Shown: positions 1-6,969 of the stretch, piece by piece
Position numbering within the stretch: position 1 is the stretch's first letter
How the letters are laid out: every line of letters begins with the position of its first letter
From: Mucilaginibacter glaciei
Lineage (GTDB): Bacteria > Bacteroidota > Bacteroidia > Sphingobacteriales > Sphingobacteriaceae
Assembly (NCBI RefSeq): GCF_014773245.1
Contig: NZ_JACWMX010000001.1
Coordinates: 62,001-126,000 of the forward strand
Direction of reading: 5' to 3'
Length of the DNA stretch: 64,000 nt
Notes under the pieces: generated by a model
Seen by the model: the letters and a program-made list of their open reading frames with translations, nothing else
Told to the model about the DNA's origin: nothing
Databases searched by the model: none
Translations under genes and position numbers: made by a program

Positions 1-70
1 GCAAAGCAGGCTCTGCTTCGGGCGATGTTTTTGTACTGAACTTTGGTTCGGTACCTGTTTCTTTTTTCAT
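1..70 (-). CDS. N-terminus of an unidentified protein, cut by the window edge
   Basis: An open frame of 23 codons runs leftward from an ATG at 68-70 and leaves the window without a stop. The visible product begins MKKETGTEPKFSTK and is hydrophilic, so it is not a signal peptide. It is divergent from the short-chain dehydrogenase at 263, with about 190 bp between them. A divergently encoded regulator would be a common arrangement for such a dehydrogenase, but nothing visible identifies one. The call rests only on the open frame and the plausible start. Confidence 0.4.
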   Translation of the reverse strand, partial: MKKETGTEPKFSTKTSPEAEPAL

Positions 71-262
71 AAGTTAATGATTGATGGGAGTTGAGGATTG
101 TTAGAGATAAAACGAATAAATCCGCGCATTGTTTAATTTATTATTAAATTATTTAACAATAAATACAATTGCTTGGTAAGCTTGAGATCGGCCTTATCAT
201 GAAATTGTCCTGACAAACAAAACGGCGGTCGTGGCTATTTAAAAGTAAATAAAATAGCAACA

Positions 263-1099
263 ATGAGTAAAGTATGGTTTATAACAGGCTGCTCTACCGG
301 TTTCGGCAGGGAATTAGCCAAAGAGGTTTTAGCACAGGGCTATAAAGCCGCAGTAGCATCACGTAATACCGATGATGTAAAGGATATCATTACCGACTAC
401 CCCGAAACGGCCATTGCCGTTAAATTAGATGTAACCAAAGCCGACGAGATCTCGGCGGCAGTTGAGCAGATCAAACAGAAATTCGGGCAGATAGATGTAT
501 TGGTGAACAATGCCGGGATAGGTTATTTTGGAGCGATAGAAGAGAGTGAAGAAGACGAGATCCGCCGGATGTTCGAGATCAACTTCTTCGGGTTGGCCAA
601 TGTGACTAAGGCAGTGTTGCCAAATATGCGCTCCCAAAAAAGCGGGCATATCGTCAACATAGCCTCAATAGGTGGCCTGGTTGGTTTCCCTACTGTGGGA
701 TTCTATAACGCTACCAAATTCGCGGTAGATGGCTTTTCGGAATCGTTAGCGAAAGAAACAAAGCCACTGGGCATTAAAGTGACCGTGATTGCACCAAGCG
801 GTTTCCGTACAGATTGGGCAGGCCGGTCGGCAAATGAAAGTAAGACAGTAATAGAAGACTATAAAACTACAGCAGGTGCTAACAAAGAGAACATCCGCGG
901 TTACAGCGGTAACCAACCCGGCGACCCGGTGCGCGCAGCAAAAGCGATTGTTAAGGCTGTTGAGTCTGAAAACCCGCCTTTGCGTTTATTATTAGGTGCA
1001 GCTGCCTTAAAAGGTGGCCGCAATAAAATAACTGAACTACAGCGCGACTTTGACGCCTGGGAGGAAACTACCGTTTGGGCAGATAACCCTAAACAGTAG
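263..1099 (+). CDS. Short-chain dehydrogenase/reductase (SDR family oxidoreductase)
   Basis: A 278-residue classical SDR, a cytoplasmic NAD(P)(H)-dependent oxidoreductase of unknown substrate. The Rossmann glycine motif TGCSTGFG lies at residues 8-15, NNAG at 82-85, the catalytic serine in NIASIGG near 135, and the YxxxK pair at Tyr148/Lys152. Length is normal for the family with a modest C-terminal extension. An arginine after the first glycine motif and ASRN at the end of strand 2 are compatible with NADP preference (inference). It is monocistronic: a hairpin terminator follows within 25 bp, and the gene upstream is divergent. The ATG start is followed directly by the first beta strand, so no upstream extension is needed. 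Confidence 0.93.
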   Translation: MSKVWFITGCSTGFGRELAKEVLAQGYKAAVASRNTDDVKDIITDYPETAIAVKLDVTKADEISAAVEQIKQKFGQIDVLVNNAGIGYFGAIEESEEDEIRRMFEINFFGLANVTKAVLPNMRSQKSGHIVNIASIGGLVGFPTVGFYNATKFAVDGFSESLAKETKPLGIKVTVIAPSGFRTDWAGRSANESKTVIEDYKTTAGANKENIRGYSGNQPGDPVRAAKAIVKAVESENPPLRLLLGAAALKGGRNKITELQRDFDAWEETTVWADNPKQ

Positions 1100-1120
1100 C
1101 CAACTACTATCTTTTAATCG

Positions 1121-1148
1121 GAAAACCCGGCGAAGCTGTCGGGTTTTC
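1121..1148 (+). terminator. Rho-independent terminator after the SDR gene
   Basis: A perfect 9-bp stem, GAAAACCCG at 1121-1129 paired with CGGGTTTTC at 1140-1148, with a 10-nt loop. It lies 22 bp past the SDR stop codon. Confidence 0.85.
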
Positions 1149-1277
1149 TGATTTTAACCGTTTTTATCAGCGGTTTTAGGTTCGATTAGGGGAGAATTAA
1201 AAATAATCAAAACCTTATCTATGGTTAATAGTTGTATTTATAAGTTAATTATTATAAACCATTATATAAATAACATT

Positions 1278-1739
1278 ATGAAAAAGATAAGTTTGATGAT
1301 GGCGGCTGTTGCCACCTGTGCATTAGGATATGCCACAGCAAAAACAACCCACACAACAGATAAGGTGATATTGGCAAATGGTGTTGCAACCATTCAACAG
1401 GATACGGTACCAAAATCGCGTACCAAGAGCACGCGTACAAAGCCGGTAAGAACAACACCGGCAACTAACCCTTCGGCGTACCCAACTACACCAACGAACC
1501 CAAATTACCCGGCAGATCCGACTAATCCGAATGTGCCTCGTACAACGCCTACTACGCCAACGTCACCAACCATGCCTACGGTGCCAACATCACCTACAAG
1601 CCCAACTACACCGGTGCCAACAATGCCTACCAGCCCAACACCAACGCCGGTACCGCAAACAACACCAAGCCCAATGACACCGACATCGCCGACAGCACCA
1701 TCAGTACCTGTTACGCCAGGGCGTGTACCAAGTAAATAA
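1278..1739 (+). CDS. Secreted Pro/Thr-rich low-complexity protein
   Basis: A 153-residue protein with an N-terminal signal peptide (MKKISLMMAAVATCALGYATA), about 40 residues of ordinary sequence, and then roughly 95 residues made almost only of Pro, Thr, Ser and small residues in loose PT, PTxPTS and PTSP repeats. No enzymatic domain is present. The ATG at 1278 is preferred over one 19 codons upstream because the signal peptide begins there. A strong terminator follows immediately, which supports a real transcript. PT-rich stretches in exported bacterial proteins often act as extended linkers or glycosylated stalks; that role is inference. The reverse strand is also open across the repeat because of the base composition and is not taken as a gene. 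Confidence 0.7.
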   Translation: MKKISLMMAAVATCALGYATAKTTHTTDKVILANGVATIQQDTVPKSRTKSTRTKPVRTTPATNPSAYPTTPTNPNYPADPTNPNVPRTTPTTPTSPTMPTVPTSPTSPTTPVPTMPTSPTPTPVPQTTPSPMTPTSPTAPSVPVTPGRVPSK

Positions 1740-1761
1740 TACACAGATCAATGATAATTAC

Positions 1762-1791
1762 AAGCCGGGGTTTTTAAGCCCCGGCTTTTTT
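1762..1791 (+). terminator. Rho-independent terminator after the PT-rich gene
   Basis: A perfect stem AAGCCGGGG (1762-1770) with CCCCGGCTT (1779-1787), an 8-nt loop, then a T run. Confidence 0.9.
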
Positions 1792-1877
1792 GTGCCGTTT
1801 TTTTCTCTGTCCAACCTGCACCAACTGTTCCGGATAAATAATTACCTTAGTTTTTATTATTCCCAAACTCATCACAC

Positions 1878-3200
1878 ATGCATATTTTTGTTTTTCTGGC
1901 CACTTTTTTATTAATCACAAGGGTTAGGAAGTCGCTAAAATTTTCGCCTGTTTATCCTAAGTGGGACAGGCCCCTTCAACTAGCGAGTTTCGCGGTGGCT
2001 GGTCTTTGGCTCCTGTGCGCCATTTATTTAGAAGATGAGGTGAGCAATTTATTGGGTGGTGCTTTGCTACTGGCTACGATGGCCTACATGCAAAAGCAGC
2101 CCGATTTTAAATCGTTCGACGTACTGATATTCGCACATTATCCATTGGTTTTTACAGCCATTTTAAATGGAATATTGGAGCTGGTTATTCCTAAAGTATA
2201 TAATAAGTACGATAACTTTTTAGAAAGCGCCCAGTTAGTAGCCTTCGGCTGGATCTTTGCCCGCGTAGCTACTTCTAAAAAGCAGCGCGAAGAAATAAGG
2301 CGCATCAATGAACGCCGGTCCGAATTAGAAGAACTGGTAGCAGAACGGACTGCGGAACTCACCAGGCAAAAGAACGAACTACAGGGAACCTTAAAAGAAC
2401 TACAGGCCACGCAGGCGCAACTGATCCAGCAGGAAAAGCTGGCATCGCTGGGTGAACTGACGGCGGGCATCGCGCATGAGATCCAAAACCCGCTTAACTT
2501 TGTCAATAATTTCTCTGAAGTAAGTATGGAACTGATAGACGAGATGGCCGAGGAACTGGCCAAAGGCGATACGGACGAAGCTATCGCGATTGCAACAGAT
2601 ATCAAGAATAACATGGAGAAGATCCGCCATCATGGGAAACGCGCCGACGGCATTGTTAAGGGCATGCTGCAACATAGCCGCGCCAGCAGCAACGTGAAGG
2701 AACCCACCAATATCAATACTATAGCTGACGAATACTTCCGCCTGGCCTATCACGGGCTGCGCGCCAAAGATAAATCTTTCAACGCCGAGCTGGTAGCCAA
2801 CCTCGACCCTAATTTGCCGGTGATCAATATTGTATCGCAGGATGTTGGGCGGGTATTGCTCAACATGTTCACTAATGCGTTTTATGCCGTGCATGATAAA
2901 AAGAAAACCGCCGGGCCCGATTTTAAACCCCGCGTTGAGGTGAGCACCAGCATGATACAAACCGTATCGGGCGGGGTGCATAGCATCCGGATAGTGGTTA
3001 AGGATAACGGCAGCGGCATCCCAGATGCGATAAAGGACAAAATCATGCAGCCCTTTTTTACCACAAAACCCGCGGGCGAGGGTACCGGATTGGGGCTCTC
3101 TTTAAGTTACGATATTATTGTAAAGGCCCATAAAGGCAAAATAGATATCGATAGCAAAGAGGGAGAGGGTACCGAATTTGTGATAACCCTGCCGGTGTAA
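1878..3200 (+). CDS. Membrane sensor histidine kinase
   Basis: A 440-residue histidine kinase. About five hydrophobic segments occupy roughly residues 1-135, followed by a coiled coil (about 140-190, rich in Glu/Arg/Gln), the H box AHEIQNPLNF with the phospho-accepting His at 200, the N box (RVLLNMFTNAF), DNGSGIP and GTGLGLSLS of the HATPase_c domain at the C-terminus. The integral-membrane input region has no recognisable periplasmic sensor, so the ligand is unknown. The next two genes encode a stand-alone receiver and a receiver-cyclase, the likely phosphoryl acceptors. The gap to the next gene is 27 bp and contains TATCTTTA, so a minor internal promoter is possible. Confidence 0.93.
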   Translation: MHIFVFLATFLLITRVRKSLKFSPVYPKWDRPLQLASFAVAGLWLLCAIYLEDEVSNLLGGALLLATMAYMQKQPDFKSFDVLIFAHYPLVFTAILNGILELVIPKVYNKYDNFLESAQLVAFGWIFARVATSKKQREEIRRINERRSELEELVAERTAELTRQKNELQGTLKELQATQAQLIQQEKLASLGELTAGIAHEIQNPLNFVNNFSEVSMELIDEMAEELAKGDTDEAIAIATDIKNNMEKIRHHGKRADGIVKGMLQHSRASSNVKEPTNINTIADEYFRLAYHGLRAKDKSFNAELVANLDPNLPVINIVSQDVGRVLLNMFTNAFYAVHDKKKTAGPDFKPRVEVSTSMIQTVSGGVHSIRIVVKDNGSGIPDAIKDKIMQPFFTTKPAGEGTGLGLSLSYDIIVKAHKGKIDIDSKEGEGTEFVITLPV

Positions 3201-3227
3201 ATTCATTTTTTTATCTTTAGCCACCAT

Positions 3228-3608
3228 ATGAAAATATTAGTTGTAGACGACGAAGCCGACGTACAGCCGCTTTTTTTACAGCGTTTCCGCAAGGAGATCA
3301 AAAATCATGAAATTGAATTCAGCTTTGCCCAATCGGGTGAGGAAGCCTTGCAATACCTGGAAGAAAAACATTCGGAAGTAGTGCTGATCCTGTCGGATAT
3401 CAACATGCCGGGCATGAGCGGGATAGAATTGTTGGATCATATCCGCCATGATTATAATATGCCGCCGCCACCTGTGGTGATGATGATAACCGCTTATGGC
3501 GACGACGAAAATTACCGCCAGGCAATGGATAAAGGGGCTGACGACTTTTTAACAAAGCCGCTCGATTTTAATTTATTGAAAGAAAAACTCAAAACAATTA
3601 GTGCATAA
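3228..3608 (+). CDS. Single-domain response regulator (CheY-like receiver)
   Basis: A 126-residue receiver with no output domain. The acidic pocket (VVDDEAD, Asp7/Asp8), phosphoacceptor Asp57 (LILSDINMPG), the conserved Thr in ITAYG and Lys in TKPLD are all present. Its stop overlaps the ATG of the next gene by one base (TAATG), indicating translational coupling. It may relay phosphate from the upstream kinase or compete with the receiver of the cyclase; which of these is not visible. Confidence 0.93.
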   Translation: MKILVVDDEADVQPLFLQRFRKEIKNHEIEFSFAQSGEEALQYLEEKHSEVVLILSDINMPGMSGIELLDHIRHDYNMPPPPVVMMITAYGDDENYRQAMDKGADDFLTKPLDFNLLKEKLKTISA

Positions 3609-4651
3609 TGGCCAAGATACTGGTAGTGGATGATGAAGCAGATCTGGAAATACTGGTTAAACAGAAGTTCCGCAAAAAGATCAGGGAGAACGTATACGAG
3701 TTTATTTTTGCGCAAAACGGCGAGGAAGCTTTGCAGATGGTAAAGGAGCACCCCGATCTGGACATCATCCTGTCTGACATTAACATGCCCGTAATGGATG
3801 GGCTTACCCTGTTAAGCCACCTGCCCGAAGCCAACGCTATGCTAAAAGCGGTGGTGGTATCAGCCTACGGCGATATGCAAAACATCCGTACCGCCATGAA
3901 CCGCGGGGCCTTTGATTTTGTATGCAAGCCTGTCGACTTTGAAGACCTGGATCTGACCATGGAAAAAACCATTAGCCATGTCCGCGAGATGCAGGCCACC
4001 CTGCGGGCCATCAAAGAGAACAACATCCTGAAGATGTATGTGGACGAAAACGTGCTTAAATTCATGTCGCAAAAAGAGTTTGAAGGCAGCCTGATGAAAA
4101 ATGAAGCCTTGCATGCAACCGTAATGTTTGTTGATGTTTGCGGCTTTACTTCTATTACCGAGCATATCCCCGCTAACACTGTAGTCAAGATACTGAACGG
4201 CCTTTTTGATAAAATAGTTAAAGAAATAATAGCCCAGGGCGGGCACGTTGATAAGTTTATGGGCGATGCCGTAATGGCCGTATTCCGTGGCGATTTTCAC
4301 CTTGACAGGGCCATAGATACTGCGTTGGCTCTAAGGGCTCAGTTGGCTGATGAAGAAGAATTCTCGGTTGGCGAAAAGAATTTTAAACCGCAAATTTCCA
4401 TCGGCATCAATTCCGGCGAAATGGTGTCGGGTAATATTGGTTCCGCCTCGTTACGCCGGTTAGATTACACCGTTATTGGCGATACCGTTAACGTAGCACA
4501 ACGCCTGCAATCCATATCAACCGCCGGGCAGATCGTAATCACAGAGGACGTTTACGGGCAGATAAAAGAATCTTTTAAATGCAAGGCTAACGGCGAGTTT
4601 GTGCTTAAAAACAAAATAAAACCGGTAAATACTTACGAGGTTATTGAATAA
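3608..4651 (+). CDS. Response regulator with class III adenylate cyclase output
   Basis: A 347-residue protein: receiver at 1-120 (phosphoacceptor Asp57 in ILSDINMP; Lys in CKPVD), a helical linker, then a class III nucleotidyl cyclase domain from about 165. The two metal-binding aspartates are visible (Asp176 in MFVDVCGFTS and Asp220 in KFMGDAVMAVF), with Lys216 in the position that selects adenine and the Asn/Arg pair in GDTVNVAQRL expected to stabilise the transition state. These residues argue for a catalytically complete adenylate cyclase making cAMP. It is the third gene of a kinase-receiver-cyclase operon, which suggests phosphorylation-controlled cAMP synthesis (inference). The downstream 3' end abuts a truncated yitT remnant on the other strand. 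Confidence 0.92.
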   Translation: MAKILVVDDEADLEILVKQKFRKKIRENVYEFIFAQNGEEALQMVKEHPDLDIILSDINMPVMDGLTLLSHLPEANAMLKAVVVSAYGDMQNIRTAMNRGAFDFVCKPVDFEDLDLTMEKTISHVREMQATLRAIKENNILKMYVDENVLKFMSQKEFEGSLMKNEALHATVMFVDVCGFTSITEHIPANTVVKILNGLFDKIVKEIIAQGGHVDKFMGDAVMAVFRGDFHLDRAIDTALALRAQLADEEEFSVGEKNFKPQISIGINSGEMVSGNIGSASLRRLDYTVIGDTVNVAQRLQSISTAGQIVITEDVYGQIKESFKCKANGEFVLKNKIKPVNTYEVIE

Positions 4652-4846
4652 TTAATGTCTTGCTCTCCGCTTCAGCACCCCACCTGCGGCCTCTTTAATA
4701 ATGCTGGTAAAGATAAAGGCCTTAGGGTCTATCTCGTGTAGCGAGTTGCGTAAACGGCGCAGTTCGAGCCTGGTAAATACAGTAAACACAATGTCAACCG
4801 GGTGGCTCACATCAAAGCTTTCTTTCAGGAAACCGCGCTCACCTTT
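4652..4846 (-). pseudogene. Truncated C-terminal remnant of a yitT-family gene
   Basis: The minus strand encodes about 64 residues, GERGFLKESFDVSHPVDIVF and onward, ending LKRRARH and stop. They match the last part (DUF2179 region) of the intact yitT-family protein at 5902-6777 with only a few substitutions. At DNA level the two copies align from their stop codons for about 190 bp with scattered differences. The similarity ends just before the first REP palindrome, and no start codon or membrane region remains. It is a decayed partial paralogue. The direction of events (duplication of the tail, or a second full gene later cut by REP/RAYT activity) cannot be told from the sequence. Confidence 0.85.
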
Positions 4847-4851
4847 CGCCT

Positions 4852-4873
4852 TTGTTGGTGTTGTCACCAACAA
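4852..4873 (+). repeat. REP-like palindrome 1
   Basis: Perfect inverted repeat TTGTTGGTG, loop TTGT, CACCAACAA. It marks the breakpoint of the truncated yitT remnant. Confidence 0.85.
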
Positions 4874-4900
4874 ATTGCACTCAAATCAACCACTTCGCCT

Positions 4901-4922
4901 TTGTTGGTGTTGTCACCAACAA
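4901..4922 (+). repeat. REP-like palindrome 2
   Basis: Identical to palindrome 1 (TTGTTGGTG-TTGT-CACCAACAA), 49 bp further on and in the same orientation. Confidence 0.85.
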
Positions 4923-4934
4923 ACCGCATGCAAA

Positions 4935-5033
4935 TCAACCACCGCTATGATGTTTAACAAAGCCGAATTCATCAGTTTCGGTTTCATAGAACTTGGCCGA
5001 AGAATATCTATATTCATCCGGAAGGTTCGCTAA
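4935..5033 (-). pseudogene. Duplicated tail of the REP-associated transposase
   Basis: The minus strand encodes a 33-residue remnant ending in YSSAKFYETETDEFGFVKHH and the same stop as the transposase at 5081. It is exactly 146 bp from the homologous tail and arises from the tandem duplication of the REP unit. It has no N-terminal part. Confidence 0.8.
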
Positions 5034-5046
5034 TGCCGCTTCGCCT

Positions 5047-5068
5047 TTGTTGGTGTTGTCACCAACAA
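5047..5068 (+). repeat. REP-like palindrome 3
   Basis: Third identical copy of TTGTTGGTG-TTGT-CACCAACAA, just downstream of the transposase stop codon. Confidence 0.85.
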
Positions 5069-5080
5069 ACCGCACGCATA

Positions 5081-5610
5081 TCAACCACCGCTATGATGTT
5101 TAACAAAGCCGAATTCATCAGTTTCGGTTTCATAGAACCTGGCCGAAGAATATCTATATTTATCCGGTAGTTTCGCTAATTGCCATTTATCCTGCAATGG
5201 ATTATTATGAATATAGTCCAGCTTTTGCATAAATACTTCTGGAGTCCATAAATCAACGCTTAACGCGTTTCTTTCCCAAAATTGATATTTCCTGTCTTTA
5301 GCATTGGTCAAAAACCATGAAAGCCTTTCGTCTTTTGTGTCTATTAACCTGAATTTCATTTGTTGTGCGGTAAATTTCAAAAACCGCATCTGTATCAACC
5401 CTTGTTTATAACCGTCCTGTATCTGCCAAATTAAATGAATATGATTTGGCATAATTACAAAGCCATAAACTATAATGCTTTTTTCTGCAGATAAAATTGA
5501 AGGCTCTTTATAATTATATCTTTATAAGCATCCTCTTTTAAAAGTGGTTTCCATTCTAAGATAGTAGCGGTAAAGAATTGAGGGTGATAGTCAAAATTGA
5601 TGTTCGCCAT
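5081..5610 (-). pseudogene. REP-associated tyrosine transposase (RAYT, IS200-like Y1 family), frameshifted
   Basis: From an ATG at 5608-5610 the minus strand reads MANINFDYHPQFFTATILEW and continues 44 codons to 5479, then hits a stop. Shifting one base within a run of six T (plus strand 5479-5484) restores SIIVYGFVIMPNHIHLIWQI and an open frame to 5081. The joined product is about 167 residues, typical of Bacteroidota RAYTs. The HUH motif (HIH in MPNHIHL) and the catalytic tyrosine context YIHNNP are intact in the second segment, as is the family-typical DKYRYSSARFYE ending. REP-like palindromes lie on both sides in opposite orientation. The A run on the coding strand is not a canonical slippery heptamer, so a one-base deletion is the simplest reading. 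A sequencing error in the homopolymer cannot be excluded. Confidence 0.85.
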
Positions 5611-5651
5611 GTAAAACTAATATCGGACTTGTTTATTACTTGTCCTAATAG

Positions 5652-5673
5652 TTGTTGGTGACAACACCAACAA
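5652..5673 (-). repeat. REP-like palindrome 4, opposite orientation
   Basis: TTGTTGGTG-ACAA-CACCAACAA. The loop is the reverse complement of that in palindromes 1-3, so the element is inverted relative to them and the transposase lies between facing REPs. Confidence 0.85.
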
Positions 5674-5713
5674 CGGCTAAAATATCGGACTTGTTTATTA
5701 CTTGTCCTGATAG

Positions 5714-5735
5714 TTGTTGGTGACCATATTAACAA
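5714..5735 (-). repeat. REP-like palindrome 5, degenerate
   Basis: The left arm TTGTTGGTG is intact but the right arm reads TATTAACAA instead of CACCAACAA, so pairing is partial. Confidence 0.65.
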
Positions 5736-5901
5736 CGGCTAATTTTAAACCGGTACTTTTTCATCAAAATTATGTCAACCCACCATTTTTTTTAAGGTAT
5801 TGATTATTAATGATATAGGTGTTTTAAAAGGAAAATATGTAAACCTTTGTAAACCCATTTATCATTTTTTATAGAAGCTGGATCAAGAATATTTTTGCCG
5901 G

Positions 5902-6777
5902 TTAGTGCCTTGCCCGGCGCTTGAGCACCCCACCTGCGGCCTCTTTAATAATGCTGGTAAAGATGAAGGCCTTAGGGTCTATCTCATGCACCGCGTTACG
6001 TAAACGGCGCAGTTCAAGCCGGGTAACTACGGTAAATACAATGTCCACCGGGTGGCTCACGTCAAAGCTCTCTTTCAGGAAACCGCGCTCGCCTTTGTAA
6101 ATGGTAATGCCGCGGCTGAGTTGTTTCACCAGCATCTCTTTGATCAATACGTTTTGGCCGGAGATGATGGTTACACCGGTGTATTCTTCTAAACCCTCTA
6201 TCACAAAATTAATGGTACGGGAAGCCGTGTAATAGGTAATTATAGAATAGAGTGAAGTAGGCAAACCCACCTTTACAGCCGCTATCAGGAAGATAACGAT
6301 ATTAATGCCCAGGATGATCTCGCTGATGGTAAAGCTGATTCGTTTACCGGTGTAAAGGGCTAATACTTCAATACCATCCAGCGCGCAGCCACCCCGGATA
6401 GCCAGGCCTATACCCGTACCCATAAATACCCCGCCGAAGATAGAGACCAGTAATTTATCTGAAGTGATCTTTTCCGGATAGGGGATGTATAAAAGGCAAA
6501 GGGCAACACCCACTATAGCCAGAAAGGTTTTTACCGCGAAGGTTTTATTGACCTGGAACCCGCCCATAATAATGAACGGGATGTTGGCAATGATGATCAC
6601 ATAGGCAATATTAACGTGATAGATTTCATGGATCAGCAACGAAATACCTGTTACCCCGCCATCAAAAAAAGCATTTGGAACAAGGAAACTTTTAAGGGCG
6701 AATCCGCAAAAGAGGATACCGATAATAGTATAGATAGTATCGGTAATAGAAATTTTGATAGCATTGGTGTCAGTCAT
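5902..6777 (-). CDS. YitT-family membrane protein with DUF2179 domain
   Basis: A 291-residue protein with about five transmembrane segments in residues 10-200 and a soluble C-terminal DUF2179-type domain (ITIYKGERGFL through LKRRARH). The family is widespread and its transport or regulatory role is not established. The early DGGVTGISLL motif and GCALDGIEVLALYTGKR are typical of the family. It is divergent from the luciferase-like gene at 6970. A truncated second copy of its tail lies at 4652-4846, beyond the REP/RAYT patch. Confidence 0.9.
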   Translation of the reverse strand: MTDTNAIKISITDTIYTIIGILFCGFALKSFLVPNAFFDGGVTGISLLIHEIYHVNIAYVIIIANIPFIIMGGFQVNKTFAVKTFLAIVGVALCLLYIPYPEKITSDKLLVSIFGGVFMGTGIGLAIRGGCALDGIEVLALYTGKRISFTISEIILGINIVIFLIAAVKVGLPTSLYSIITYYTASRTINFVIEGLEEYTGVTIISGQNVLIKEMLVKQLSRGITIYKGERGFLKESFDVSHPVDIVFTVVTRLELRRLRNAVHEIDPKAFIFTSIIKEAAGGVLKRRARH

Positions 6778-6915
6778 CTTTGCTGGATAGGTGTGTATGG
6801 AACAGGGTTAACTTATTCGATTCGCTAAGATATTAATTTGATGTAATAATAGGGCCGTTTTGTGAGCCTAAAGTCATTTAAAACCCGTTTGAATATTTGG
6901 CCGTATTATTAGCAC

Positions 6916-6923
6916 TAAATTTG
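6916..6923 (+). promoter_or_regulatory. Bacteroidota -7 element upstream of the luciferase-like gene
   Basis: TAAATTTG matches the TAnnTTTG consensus. TTTG copies at 6888-6891 and 6896-6899 are candidate -33 elements, though their spacing (24 and 16 bp) is not ideal. The implied leader is about 40 nt. Confidence 0.5.
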
Positions 6924-6969
6924 GTTACATCAATACCAAAGGCATTATTCGCCGCAGAAAGACAGAACA

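Larger units (their letters stand above)
4845..5184. repeat. Tandem duplication carrying REP palindromes and the transposase tail
   Basis: Positions about 4891-5036 and 5037-5182 are two copies of one 146-bp unit with a few substitutions. Each contains a REP palindrome followed by the 3' end of the transposase gene. A shorter 49-bp unit at 4845-4893 repeats only the REP part. The offsets between REP copies (49 and 146 bp) match the offsets between flanking sequences, so this is stepwise local duplication. Confidence 0.85.
5619..5742. repeat. 62-bp tandem repeat containing REP palindromes 4 and 5
   Basis: Two adjacent copies, 5619-5680 and 5681-5742, both beginning AATATCGGACTTGTTTATTA and ending ACGGCTAA. 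They lie directly upstream of the transposase start codon. The second copy has diverged in the right arm of the palindrome. Confidence 0.85.

Noticed and set aside
1505..1744. Open frame on the minus strand rich in Val and Gly
   Set aside because: It is the reverse complement of the Pro/Thr repeat; the openness follows from the repeat composition and it has no signal or start context.
4701..5033. Plus-strand open frame across the REP patch
   Set aside because: It runs antisense through the yitT remnant, two palindromes and the duplicated transposase tail, all of which are explained on the other strand.
5479..5484. Programmed ribosomal frameshift in the transposase
   Set aside because: The A run does not form the usual slippery heptamer in frame and RAYTs are not known to need one; a one-base deletion or a sequencing error is simpler.
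4845..5742. CRISPR-like look of repeated 22-bp palindromes
   Set aside because: Copies are few, unevenly spaced and inverted relative to each other, spacers are themselves duplicated, and no cas genes are present.
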